A stretch of DNA of 64,000 bases from WVYX01 sp039586815 (GTDB taxonomy: Bacteria > Gemmatimonadota > Gemmatimonadetes > Gemmatimonadales > GWC2-71-9), in contig JBDHJR010000003.1 of the NCBI GenBank assembly GCA_039586815.1, forward strand, positions 79,008 to 143,007, read 5' to 3'. The translations under genes and the position numbers were made by a program. Below the pieces are notes generated by a model, which was not told where the DNA came from, ran no database searches, and saw only the letters and a list, made by a program, of their open reading frames with translations. This document shows positions 1 through 12,118 of this stretch, piece after piece (the first letter of the stretch is position 1; each line of letters begins with the position of its first letter).

Positions 1-1701
1 CGGCCCGAGGTGGCCAACATCGACGGCACTGGCCGTGTGGTGGGCCTGTCTGAGGGCACCGGGCTCGTGGAGGCGGCGACCTCGTCGGGTCTCACGCGCC
101 GGGTCCAGGTCCAGGTGGGACAGGCCGAGTGGGGCTTCGCCGTGCCCGTGGTCTCGCTGTCCCCCGCGTTGTCGGACACGGTTTTGGCGATCGTGCCCTC
201 CCAGGGCAACCGCGTCGTGCCACCTCGCTCCCTGCAGTGGGGATCCACCAACCGCAACGTCGCCACTGTGACCCCGCTCGGAGTGGTCACTGCCATATCA
301 GGTGGGCAGACGGAGCTGGTGGCCATCGGGTTCGGGCAGGAGCACCGGTTGCCGGTGACCGTGCACCGCGAAGTGGAGGGCCTGTCGGTCTATTCACCGC
401 CGGGCGACACCATCGTGGTGCCGCTGGGCGGGCCGGTGACCTTCAGGGCCACGGCCCTCGCCGCCGATGACACGCCCGTGCCGCAGGCGCCCCTGATCTG
501 GGTCGTGGGAGATACGAGCATCGCGACCTACTCGGTGGCGGACACCGCGGCGATTGGGAAGGGCCTGGGGATGACCGACCTCACCGTGCAGGCGCCCGGT
601 GGGCTGGAGAAGACCTGGACGCTCAACGTGGTGGCGGCGGGTCTTGTGCTGGACGCCCCTCGGGTAGGGATGGGCGTGGGTGAGGAGCGCGCGCTCGTGG
701 CCCGGTTCGCCGACGACCTCGGCAGGCCCCTGGCGCGGGCGAGTGGGGTGGTCTGGACCTCTTCCAACTCCGAGGTAGCTCGGGTGAGCACCAGCGGGCG
801 CGTGACCGGGACCGGCATCGGTCGAGCGGAGATCATCGCAAGCTCGCCCTTGGGGGTGTCGGATACCGCCACGGTGTTCGTCCAGCGCGAGATCTTGTTC
901 TCGTCCACCCGGGCCGGCACCGGCGACATATACGGATTCGATCGAGGTGCGGCGGACCAGGTTCAGCAGATAACAGAGGGGCCCGGCGACGATTTTTCTC
1001 CGGAGTACTCGCCCGACGGATCGCGTATCGCGTTCGTGAGCACCCGGGACGGGAACTTCGAGTTGTACGTGATGGATGCCGACGGGTCGAACCTGCAGCG
1101 GCTCACCGATACGCGCGTCACCGAGGGGGATCCGAGCTGGGTGCTCGGCGGGCAACGGATCGTGTACCATGCGACGGACGAGGTCGGTGGCATCCACGTG
1201 TGGAGCATGAACGCCGACGGCTCCGACCAGCGCCAGCTCACGACGGGCGCCGGGGTGAATCTGATGCCGGCCGCTTCACCGGACGGCCGCCGAGTAGCCT
1301 TCACCTCGACCAGGCAGGGCAACTACGACGTCTTCGTGATGGATGCCGACGGTTCGAACCAGCAGAACTTCACGTCGTCGTCCAATAACGAGATGGCTCC
1401 CGCCTGGATCAGCGACTCCGTGTTGGCATTCGTGCGGGAAGAGCGAGGCGAGCGGGTAACCAATCGGACCGTGGTGTCGGTCGGGCCGTCGGGTCAGGAG
1501 ACACAACTCACCCGGCCGGACCTGGCCATCATGGTGTTCGCGGTCTCGGGGGACGGAGAGACGCTGGCCGCAATCGCGACGAACCCCGACGGCTCGGGCG
1601 ACCAGAGGATGATCCTGCTCCCCGTCGGTGGGGGAACGCCGGTCGAAGTGCCCAAGGTGACGGAGCGGGAGCAGCAGCAGACCCCAGCCTTCAGACGCTG
1701 A
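1..1701 (+). CDS. Ig-like (BIG2) / TolB-propeller secreted protein, 5' end outside window
   Basis: The frame is open through base 1 (R-P-E precede the first possible start, GTG at 10), and the first residues sit in the middle of a BIG2-like repeat, so the gene begins upstream. The first ~290 residues carry about four bacterial Ig-like (BIG2) units, recognisable by the pattern N-x-x-VA-x-V-x-x-x-G-x-V (for example EVANIDGTGRVVG, NRNVATVTPLGVV, NSEVARVSTSGRV). From ~290 on come TolB/PD40 propeller blades with repeated SPDGSRIAF and VMDADGSN motifs. Such proteins are exported and usually act in the envelope or outside the cell; the ligand is unknown. The signal peptide, if present, lies outside the window. 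Confidence 0.85.
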   Translation, partial: RPEVANIDGTGRVVGLSEGTGLVEAATSSGLTRRVQVQVGQAEWGFAVPVVSLSPALSDTVLAIVPSQGNRVVPPRSLQWGSTNRNVATVTPLGVVTAISGGQTELVAIGFGQEHRLPVTVHREVEGLSVYSPPGDTIVVPLGGPVTFRATALAADDTPVPQAPLIWVVGDTSIATYSVADTAAIGKGLGMTDLTVQAPGGLEKTWTLNVVAAGLVLDAPRVGMGVGEERALVARFADDLGRPLARASGVVWTSSNSEVARVSTSGRVTGTGIGRAEIIASSPLGVSDTATVFVQREILFSSTRAGTGDIYGFDRGAADQVQQITEGPGDDFSPEYSPDGSRIAFVSTRDGNFELYVMDADGSNLQRLTDTRVTEGDPSWVLGGQRIVYHATDEVGGIHVWSMNADGSDQRQLTTGAGVNLMPAASPDGRRVAFTSTRQGNYDVFVMDADGSNQQNFTSSSNNEMAPAWISDSVLAFVREERGERVTNRTVVSVGPSGQETQLTRPDLAIMVFAVSGDGETLAAIATNPDGSGDQRMILLPVGGGTPVEVPKVTEREQQQTPAFRR

Positions 1702-1705
1702 GACA

Positions 1706-1728
1706 GCGGGCGGCCAGCGGCCGCCCGC
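1706..1728. terminator. GC-rich hairpin after the TolB-like gene
   Basis: A perfect 10-bp stem (GCGGGCGGCC / GGCCGCCCGC) with a 3-base AGC loop starts 4 bases after the stop codon at 1701. No U-tract follows, so it is a terminator-like or RNA-stabilising hairpin rather than a textbook intrinsic terminator. Confidence 0.45.
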
Positions 1729-1750
1729 CTCCACCCACGCAGTGAGGACC

Positions 1751-2797
1751 ATGAAAGCACTCGTATTGCGGGGGCACGGCGATCTCTCGCAGCTCGAGAT
1801 CTCGGACCATCCCCGGCCGGAGGTGCGGAAGCACCGGGATGTACTGATCCGACTCGAGGCGGCCGCACTCAATCACCTGGACCTCTGGACGGTGCGGGGT
1901 CTGCCGGGACTATCGCTCACCTTCCCCCATATCGTGGGTGCCGACGGCGCCGGAGTGGTAGAGGAAGTCGGTCCTGGTGTGCGGAGCGTGGAGCCGGGAC
2001 AACGCGTCATGTTCAACCCGGGCATCTCGTGCTACCGCTGCGACTACTGTATGGCGGGCGAGCATTCCCTGTGTGAGGAGTACGGGCTACTGGGTGAGCA
2101 TCTTCCCGGGACGTTGGCGGAGTACATCGTGGTACCGGAGCATAACCTGGCGTTGGTGCCGACTCCTCCCGATGGCGAGCTCACCTGGGCGGAGGCGGCT
2201 GCCTTCTCCCTCGTGTCCCTCACCGCGTGGCGCATGCTCATGACGCGGGCGCGGGTCCGCGCCGGAGAGCGGGTGCTGATCTGGGGGATCGGAGGCGGCG
2301 TCTCCTCCGCGGCCCTGCGGCTTGCCAAGCTCGCCGGCGCCTACGTGATCGTGACGTCGTCCAGCGACCGCAAGCTGGCCGGGGCGCGTGAGCTGGGGGC
2401 GGATGCAACCGTGAACCACGCCACGCACGACGTCGTGAAGGAGGTACGGGCGCTGACCGGGAAGCGCGGTGTGGACGTCGTAGTGGAGAACGTGGGCGAG
2501 GCGACGTGGGATAAGTCGCTCAGGGTGCTCGGCCGGGGCGGCAGGCTGGTGACCTGTGGCGCGACGACGGGTGCCCGTGCGGCGCTCGACGTGCGCCGCC
2601 TCTTCTGGCACCAGTGGACCATCATGGGATCGACGATGGGAAGCCGGGAAGACTACCGGCAAGTGGTAGAGCTCCTGGCTCAGGGCAAGCTCCGGCCGCT
2701 GATCGACTCGACCTTCCCGCTGGACGACGGGGTGTCTGCCCTCGGCCGGCTGGAACAGGGTGAGCACATGGGGAAGGTCGTGGTGGAGATCCGCTAG
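1751..2797 (+). CDS. Zinc-binding medium-chain dehydrogenase/reductase
   Basis: This is an MDR-superfamily oxidoreductase of 348 residues (alcohol dehydrogenase/quinone oxidoreductase type) that should use NAD(P)H in the cytoplasm. The structural zinc lobe is intact, with C94, C97, C100 and C108. A Rossmann loop (GIGGG) follows around residue 178. The catalytic-zinc ligands of classical alcohol dehydrogenases are not conserved: the usual Cys is N41 (NHLD) and the GHE motif reads GAD (63-65). It is therefore more likely a reductase without catalytic zinc than a true alcohol dehydrogenase. I prefer ATG 1751 to the in-frame GTG 1742. The substrate cannot be read from the sequence. Confidence 0.88.
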   Translation: MKALVLRGHGDLSQLEISDHPRPEVRKHRDVLIRLEAAALNHLDLWTVRGLPGLSLTFPHIVGADGAGVVEEVGPGVRSVEPGQRVMFNPGISCYRCDYCMAGEHSLCEEYGLLGEHLPGTLAEYIVVPEHNLALVPTPPDGELTWAEAAAFSLVSLTAWRMLMTRARVRAGERVLIWGIGGGVSSAALRLAKLAGAYVIVTSSSDRKLAGARELGADATVNHATHDVVKEVRALTGKRGVDVVVENVGEATWDKSLRVLGRGGRLVTCGATTGARAALDVRRLFWHQWTIMGSTMGSREDYRQVVELLAQGKLRPLIDSTFPLDDGVSALGRLEQGEHMGKVVVEIR

Positions 2798-3027
2798 GGC
2801 CAGCGCCTCAGCAGCAGAGTCCGGCCGCCCGGCCCGAATGCCGGCGCTCCCGCGGGGCCGTCGACCCTTCCGACGAACCGTCCCATGTCGTCGAACAGAG
2901 CCAGGCCACGCCGTGTTCGCACCGTGCGCGCGCCGCAGGGCGCACAGCGTTCCCGCACGGCGCGGTCCGGTAGGACCGAGCGCGCGCCGGTGATCGCCCA
3001 TCTGGAAATCGCGGCTGTCCGGGCCAT
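2794..3027 (-). CDS. Small basic protein of unknown function, 77 aa
   Basis: This short minus-strand gene converges on the dehydrogenase, and the two stop codons overlap (TAG on each strand at 2794-2797). I call it because a perfect ribosome-binding site (GAGGAGG) lies 5 bases before the ATG at 3027. The product has a CxxC pair (ERCAPCG) and a C-terminal part that looks beta-rich (GRFVGRVDG, then GGRTLLLRR). No family is recognised. It may be the tail of a propeller-type protein or a true orphan. Confidence 0.45.
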   Translation of the reverse strand: MARTAAISRWAITGARSVLPDRAVRERCAPCGARTVRTRRGLALFDDMGRFVGRVDGPAGAPAFGPGGRTLLLRRWP

Positions 3028-3182
3028 TGCATCCTCCTCTACATATCACTACGGGGCGCGGCGCGGCGGGATTCGGCAGGCCGACTCCACCTCCCTCACC
3101 AGCTTAGATGCGCTTAAGACCGGGACGGTTGCAGGACGACTTAAGTTCTTTGTATGCAAATAGTTACAGCGATGCACCGGCG

Positions 3183-3211
3183 TTGATTTAACCCCCCCGA
3201 TTCGGTATATT
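3183..3211 (+). promoter_or_regulatory. Sigma-70-type promoter of gyrA
   Basis: TTGATT (3183-3188) and TATATT (3206-3211) are separated by exactly 17 bases, 62 bases before the gyrA ATG. Position and match make this the likely gyrA promoter. It also shows that the upstream in-frame TTG at 3210 cannot be the translation start. Confidence 0.65.
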
Positions 3212-3272
3212 GGAAGGACCTCAAAAGGGGGTCGCTTGCGGCCCCGTCGTTCGTATCCCGACACAGGACACC

Positions 3273-5771
<2,499 letters not shown>

Positions 5772-5791
5772 GCCGGGGCACAGACGGGCGG

Positions 5792-6736
5792 GTGTCCCTC
5801 GAGGACATCCGTGATGCGGCCCGCGGGATCGTGGGAGTGGCGGTGCGCACCTCGTTGGTGCACGTGCCACAGCTGTCCGATCACGCGGGCGTTCCAGTCT
5901 ACCTCAAGCTCGAGAGTGAGCAGCCCACCGGCGCCTTCAAGCTGCGCGGGGCGTGGACCTTCGTACGCCTGCTTCCCGAAGAGGTTCGGGCCCGGGGTGT
6001 CATCACTTACTCCAGCGGCAATCACGGCCAGGCCGTGGCGTTCGCGGCGCAGCGGGTCGGCACCCGGGCGGTCGTGGTCATGCCCGAGACCGCGCCGGCC
6101 GCGAAGATCGATGGGGTGCGGCGTTGGGGCGGCGAGGTCCAGTTCGCCGGAACCACGTCGGAGGACCGCTACACTCGCGCCATGGAGATCGGGGAGCAAG
6201 AGGGGTTGGCGCCCATTCCCCCGTACGACCACCCTCACATCATTGCCGGCCAGGGTACTGTAGGGCTCGAGATCATCGAGGACTTACCCGATGTGACGCA
6301 TGTCGCTGTTCCCGTTGGAGGCGGAGGGCTTATTGCCGGTATCACGACGGCGGTCAAGGCGCTGCGCCCTGATACACGGGTGACGGGCGTGGAGCCGGAG
6401 GGCGGCGCCTGTCTGGGAGCCGCCCTCGCCGCCGACCAACCCGTGCGGCTCGATAAGACCGCCAGCATTGCCGATGGATTACTTCCTCTTTCGGTGGGAA
6501 CGTTGACCTTCCGCCATTTGAAAGGCCTGGTCGACGCGGTGACGGTCTCCGACCGCTCTATTGCGGAGGCTACCGTGTGGCTCAGTGCGGAGCAGGTGGT
6601 ACGGGCCGAGCCGTCGGGTGCCGCCACCACTGCCGCGCTGCGCAGCGGCGCGTTTCGGCCCGAGGGGCCGTGTGTCCTCGTGGTGAGCGGCGGCAATGTC
6701 GATGCGGAGACGGTGGCGGCGCTCGCGCAGTCCTGA
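5792..6736 (+). CDS. PLP-dependent threonine/serine ammonia-lyase-like enzyme
   Basis: This is a fold-type II PLP enzyme of 314 residues starting at GTG 5792. The PLP lysine is K50 in GAFKLRGA, the substrate loop is SSGNHGQ, and the cofactor-phosphate loop is VGGGGLIAG. It has no C-terminal regulatory ACT-like domain, so it resembles the short catabolic threonine dehydratase (TdcB) or serine racemase class rather than biosynthetic IlvA. The expected reaction is threonine to 2-oxobutyrate or serine to pyruvate. Racemase activity cannot be excluded from sequence. It follows gyrA closely and is probably co-transcribed. Confidence 0.87.
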   Translation: MSLEDIRDAARGIVGVAVRTSLVHVPQLSDHAGVPVYLKLESEQPTGAFKLRGAWTFVRLLPEEVRARGVITYSSGNHGQAVAFAAQRVGTRAVVVMPETAPAAKIDGVRRWGGEVQFAGTTSEDRYTRAMEIGEQEGLAPIPPYDHPHIIAGQGTVGLEIIEDLPDVTHVAVPVGGGGLIAGITTAVKALRPDTRVTGVEPEGGACLGAALAADQPVRLDKTASIADGLLPLSVGTLTFRHLKGLVDAVTVSDRSIAEATVWLSAEQVVRAEPSGAATTAALRSGAFRPEGPCVLVVSGGNVDAETVAALAQS

Positions 6737-6751
6737 GCCTCACTCCCTACC

Positions 6752-8193
6752 ATGCCGGCCAAGATCCTGGTCGCGGACGACGACCGGACACTCCTGGAAG
6801 CCCTTTCCATGATCCTCAAGGACAAGGGCTACGAGGTCGTGGCGGTGCCCGACGGCCAGGACCTCAAACGCCTGCTCGACGAAGAGCGTCCGGACCTGCT
6901 CATGCTCGACATCATGATGCCGAAGGTGGACGGGCTGCAGCTCTTGCAGCAGGTGAAGGAGGACGAGCGGTGGCAGGACCTTCCTGTGCTGATGATCTCG
7001 TCGATGGCGCCGGAGGAGGCGACCGTCCGCTCGCTCGGACTCGGCGCGGCCGACTTCATAGCCAAGCCGTTCCGGGTGAAGGAGCTCACCGCTCGGGTCG
7101 AAGCGCAGCTGCGGCAGGGGGAGGTGCTGCGGACCGCGCGGATCGAGGCCGCCCAGCGCGCGGAAGAGGCGGCCATCAGGGCCGAAATGGTGGACATCCT
7201 CCACGAGGTGACCGATGCCCTGGCGCCGGACGACATCTACCACGTCCTCACCAGGCGTGTGGCCAACGTGCTCAACGTGACCAAGTGCTCCATGGTTTTG
7301 GCCAAGCAGGAAGACCAGATCGGCAAGGTCGTCGTCGCGTCCGAGAATCCCATGCTGCGCAACCTGGAGATCGGGCTCGACCGTTACCCGGAGATTCAGA
7401 AGGCGCTGACCACGAATCGCCCCGTCCTCGTGACGGACGTGGCCACCGACCCCCTGTACGACCGGGTGCGGGAGCAGTGGAAGCACGAGGGAGTGACTGT
7501 CACGGTGCGCAGCGTGATCGCCGTGCCGTTCGGGCTGCGGGAGGAGCAGTCGGGCGTGTTCTTCCTGCGCAACGCGGGTGATGCGTCGGCGCTCACGCCT
7601 CAGGATCTGGAGTTCGCCTCCAACGTGGTCCGCACAGCAGTGAGCGCCATCGAGAAGGCGTATGCGCTGCAGACAGCGGTGTCCGACAGCCAGCGGTATC
7701 AAGCCCTGGCGACCACCGATCCGCTCACGGGCTGTCTCAATCGGCGGGCGCTCATGGAGGAGCTCGCGGCCGAGCTGAAGCGCATGCAGCGCTACGAGCC
7801 CTCGCTCAGCATCCTGATGATCGACCTGGACCGTTTCAAGCAGGTCAACGACACCCGCGGTCACCTGGCGGGCGACGCGGTGTTGCGCCAGGTGGGTGAG
7901 CTGCTGCGCCGCGAAGTCCGCACGGTGGACTCGGTGGCCCGATACGGGGGTGAGGAGTTCGTGATACTGCTGCCGGTCACGCTCCTCGACGGCGCCCTCA
8001 CGTTTGCCGAGCGCATCCGGGAGCGGATCGCCGAGCAGGATTTTGCGGAGACCGGCAATCCGCTGAGGGCTACCGTGTCGATCGGGGTCGCGAGCGTGGC
8101 ACCGGGCGAGGAAGTCGACCCCGAGGGCTTCATCGCCTTGGCGGACGAGGCCCTCTATCGCGCCAAGCACGAAGGACGCAATTTAGTTCGCTC

Positions 8194-8197
<4 letters not shown>
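6752..8197 (+). CDS. Response regulator with REC-GAF-GGDEF, diguanylate cyclase
   Basis: This cytoplasmic regulator of 481 residues makes cyclic di-GMP. The receiver domain spans ~1-120, with acidic D10/D11, phospho-acceptor D53 and K105. A GAF-like sensor domain follows at ~145-305. The GGDEF domain covers ~320-480 with active site GGEEF (399-403), so it should be catalytic. An inhibitory site RTVD (390-393) sits five residues before it, predicting product feedback. Its stop codon overlaps the start of the Ser/Thr kinase gene by 4 bp (ATGA), so the two are translationally coupled. No cognate histidine kinase lies nearby. Confidence 0.95.
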
Positions 8198-9258
<1,061 letters not shown>

Positions 9259-9262
9259 CTCC

Positions 9263-10111
9263 CTACGGAACCTCGAAGAGCCCCTGCGGAATCTCCGGGT
9301 TGATCAGGAAATCGGAGATCACCAGTGCCTTGGTGCGTTTGCCCGACGCGGTCACCCAGTCGCGCCGCATCACGTAGGGGTAGCGCATGTCACCGGCGCG
9401 GCGGGTCTCTCCCCACAGCAGGCGATTGAGGCTCTCTCGGCCCTCCTCCACGTAGGTGACCTCGTAGGCGAAGCCCCTCCCCACGGGGAAATAGTATGTG
9501 AAGACGTCCTGGTGCTCTCCCACACCCACGCCGAAGGACACCCCGACGGCATGGAACCGTTCGCCGGGCGGCGTCTCTCCTTGCCACACGGCTCCAGGCC
9601 GCTCCCGCATGCCATTGTATGACAGGTAGACGCCGGGATCGCGCAGCTTGAAGGGGAGTCCGATCCAGTAGAACAGATCGCGGGATACGTAGAGCGCCTC
9701 GCGGGCATCCTTGGCTGTGTCAGGCAGTAGTTCGCCGTTCAGCAGCGCCCACGCCTCGTCCCTACCGTTGAATCCCTGCTCGATGAAGTCGTTGCCCTCC
9801 CACCGTTCCACCCGCGTTTCCTCGCCGTGGGGTCCCTTCTTGATCCACACGTAGCGAGGCCGGGCACGCTTGAGGCGGCCCGAGAGCGTGTCGTACAGCT
9901 CAGTCGTGACCGTGAACGATGCCGAGTTGAATGCGTGATAGGTCTCCATCCCGCCGACGGAGTCGATCCACAGGCCGACGAGCGAATCCGCGACCGGGTC
10001 CTGCTGGAGAGCCGCCACGGATTCCCGCATCGGAGACCCGATCGCTAGGATGGCGATGCAGGCCGCGCCGAGTATTTGGCGGACGGTGCTGGAGTCGGAG
10101 TGACGGGTCAC
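9263..10111 (-). CDS. Secreted protein of unknown function
   Basis: The gene converges on the kinase gene with only 4 bases between stop codons. I chose GTG 10111 because a hydrophobic signal segment (QILGAACIAILAIGS) then lies near the N-terminus. The frame stays open to 10177, which would leave only 11 bases before the divergent gene at 10189. The mature part (~250 aa) is beta-rich, with Trp/Tyr-rich stretches such as LFYWIGLPFKL. It resembles periplasmic LolA-like or DUF-type lipid-handling folds only in general character. No catalytic motif is seen. Confidence 0.6.
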   Translation of the reverse strand: MTRHSDSSTVRQILGAACIAILAIGSPMRESVAALQQDPVADSLVGLWIDSVGGMETYHAFNSASFTVTTELYDTLSGRLKRARPRYVWIKKGPHGEETRVERWEGNDFIEQGFNGRDEAWALLNGELLPDTAKDAREALYVSRDLFYWIGLPFKLRDPGVYLSYNGMRERPGAVWQGETPPGERFHAVGVSFGVGVGEHQDVFTYYFPVGRGFAYEVTYVEEGRESLNRLLWGETRRAGDMRYPYVMRRDWVTASGKRTKALVISDFLINPEIPQGLFEVP

Positions 10112-10188
10112 GGGCACTGTCGGGTTGCTCGCAAGAGGGTGGTCGGGGATATTAGGCGCTACCCCGACCCAGATCAACTCGTGTCACC

Positions 10189-11277
10189 ATGAGACGATTC
10201 CCGGCGTTCGATCCACCCGAGTACCTGGACTGGCAGCCCGACCCGGAGCTGGTGGCGGCGTACCCGGATGCGTGGCAGCACGACGAGGAGCGGCGGGCCG
10301 TGGTGGAGGGGCTGGATCGGGAAGCCGAGCTCGCGCTCTACAGGGGAATGCTGCGCACCCGGCTGCACGACGTCATGCTGAAGCGGTGGGTCAAGCAGGG
10401 TGTCATCTCCAAGGCGTGGCTCGGGACGGGGGAGGAGGCCGCCACCGTGGGGCCGGTTCACGCGCTCGAGCGCTCGGTGGACGTGGTGGCGCCGATGGTG
10501 CGCAACGCCGGAGCGTGCAGCGAGATGGGGATGTCGGTGGCCGACATGCTGCGGGGCTACCTCGGGACCTACGACGCGCCGTCCAAGGGTCGCGACGGCC
10601 ACGTGGGCGACATGGAGCACCGGGTGCTGCAGCCGATCTCCAACATTGGCGCCATCCCGCCCGTCACGGCCGGCATCGCAATGAGCTTCCGGCTGCGCGG
10701 CGAGCCGCGCGTAGCCCTTACCTGGGTGGGTGACGGCTCGGTAAAGTCGGGGCCGACCCACGAGGCGTTCAACCTCGCCGCGGTGCTTCGTCTCCCGGTG
10801 ATCTTCATCATCCAGAACAACCAGGTCGCGCTCGGCACGCTGGTGCGGCAGCACCACCTGCCCGACGACTTTGGCCAGGTCCACGTTGCATACGGCTGCG
10901 CCGGATGGTCGTTCGACGGCAACAACGTGCTCGACGCCTACGGTGCCACCAAGCTGGCGGCCGACCGCTGCCGCCATGGTGAGGGGCCGGTCATCCTGGC
11001 GGCGGAGACGTTCCGCATGGGCGGGCATGCCACCCACGATGAGCAGGATGCGCGGCGCCTCATACCGGCAGAAGTGTATGCCCATTGGGGCAAGCGTGAT
11101 CCCGTTGGGCTGTACGAGGCGTACCTCGAGGCTCGCGGAACGAGCGCCGCCGAGCTGGAGCATATCGAGGATGAAGTGACCGCCGAGGTGGATAGTGCGG
11201 CGGCTGAGGCGCTGGCGAGCCGAGAATCCAACATGCCGCCACCGGCAACCGCCGTGGAGGACGTCTACGCCGAATGA
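10189..11277 (+). CDS. Thiamine-PP-dependent 2-oxo acid dehydrogenase E1, alpha subunit
   Basis: E1 alpha subunits decarboxylate a 2-oxo acid (pyruvate, branched-chain or acetoin type) using thiamine diphosphate. The protein has 362 residues. The TPP motif begins GDG (181-183) and ends NN (210-211), with the intervening Ser/Thr-rich loop typical of E1 alpha. The N-terminus (Pro/Trp-rich, ~40 aa) is like that of branched-chain E1 alpha. The E1 beta, E2 and E3 genes that normally accompany it are absent here, so the partner subunit must be encoded elsewhere. The next gene starts 28 bases after the stop. Confidence 0.87.
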   Translation: MRRFPAFDPPEYLDWQPDPELVAAYPDAWQHDEERRAVVEGLDREAELALYRGMLRTRLHDVMLKRWVKQGVISKAWLGTGEEAATVGPVHALERSVDVVAPMVRNAGACSEMGMSVADMLRGYLGTYDAPSKGRDGHVGDMEHRVLQPISNIGAIPPVTAGIAMSFRLRGEPRVALTWVGDGSVKSGPTHEAFNLAAVLRLPVIFIIQNNQVALGTLVRQHHLPDDFGQVHVAYGCAGWSFDGNNVLDAYGATKLAADRCRHGEGPVILAAETFRMGGHATHDEQDARRLIPAEVYAHWGKRDPVGLYEAYLEARGTSAAELEHIEDEVTAEVDSAAAEALASRESNMPPPATAVEDVYAE

Positions 11278-11305
11278 GCAACCCCTACCACGCAGGAGCC
11301 CCGTC

Positions 11306-12109
11306 ATGAACACCACGCGTCTCGCGGCGGTCGGCGTTGCCGTCGGCTTGGTTCTGTTGATCGTGATCGTGTCCAGCGGCCCGCTGAGACGCATGAGCGA
11401 GGGATACGCCGAGCAGCTCGACGTCGCCCCCACGCACGGAGAATGGGTGGAGTACACGGGCGCCGGTGGGGACACAGTGACGGCGTACATCGCATTCCCC
11501 GAGCGTCCCGACGCGGCGCCCGCCATGATCGTGATCCACGAGATCTACGGGCTCACGGATTGGGTGCGTTCGGTGGCCGACGATTTCGCCGGGCGAGGCT
11601 ACGTGGCGATCACACCCGACATGCTCTCGCGCCGCGGTGGGACGCCTGAGAGCGCGGACGACGCGCGCGGCCTCATTCGGAGCCTGCCACCTGACTCGAT
11701 CACGGCCGACCTCGACGCCACGTTCGCGTACCTGCGCTCGCTGAGGTCGGTGCGCGGCGACGCGATCGGTGTTATCGGATTCTGTTGGGGCGGCAGTCAG
11801 AGCTTCCGCTACGCCACCAACAACCCCGATCTGGGGGCCGCGGTGGTGTGCTACGGCGGGTCTCCCGATCTGACTACGCTGGGCGCGATCTCAGCGCCGG
11901 TGCTGGGCGTCTACGCCGAGAACGACGCGCGCATCAACGCCAATCTGCCGGAGGTGGAGGCTGCGATGGCAGAGGCGGTCAAGAGCTACGCGTACACGAT
12001 CTATCCGGGAGCGGGGCACGCCTTTCTGCGGCGCGGTGAGCCCGCGCAGCAGATCACGCGTGCCTGGGCGGACGTGTTCCGCTTCCTGGGCGAGACGATC
12101 GGGAACTAG
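11306..12109 (+). CDS. Dienelactone hydrolase family protein, membrane-anchored or exported
   Basis: This is an alpha/beta hydrolase of 267 residues. The N-terminus has one hydrophobic segment (~7-24, with LVLLIVIV) that acts as an uncleaved anchor or signal peptide, which places the enzyme on the periplasmic side. The dienelactone-hydrolase triad is visible: nucleophile C160 in GFCWGG, D207 in ENDARI and H238 in GAGHAF. Family members hydrolyse cyclic esters or small ester substrates; the substrate here is unknown. It lies just downstream of the E1 alpha gene and converges with the SNF symporter. Confidence 0.87.
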   Translation: MNTTRLAAVGVAVGLVLLIVIVSSGPLRRMSEGYAEQLDVAPTHGEWVEYTGAGGDTVTAYIAFPERPDAAPAMIVIHEIYGLTDWVRSVADDFAGRGYVAITPDMLSRRGGTPESADDARGLIRSLPPDSITADLDATFAYLRSLRSVRGDAIGVIGFCWGGSQSFRYATNNPDLGAAVVCYGGSPDLTTLGAISAPVLGVYAENDARINANLPEVEAAMAEAVKSYAYTIYPGAGHAFLRRGEPAQQITRAWADVFRFLGETIGN

Positions 12110-12118
12110 GTCTCCCGC

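Noticed and set aside
3210..3272. Earlier in-frame TTG start for gyrA
   Set aside because: It lies within the predicted -10 element and would add residues not found in GyrA; ATG 3273 fits family length.
6740..8170. Long open frame antisense to the diguanylate cyclase gene
   Set aside because: Shadow of a certain gene; no domain or ribosome-binding site supports it.
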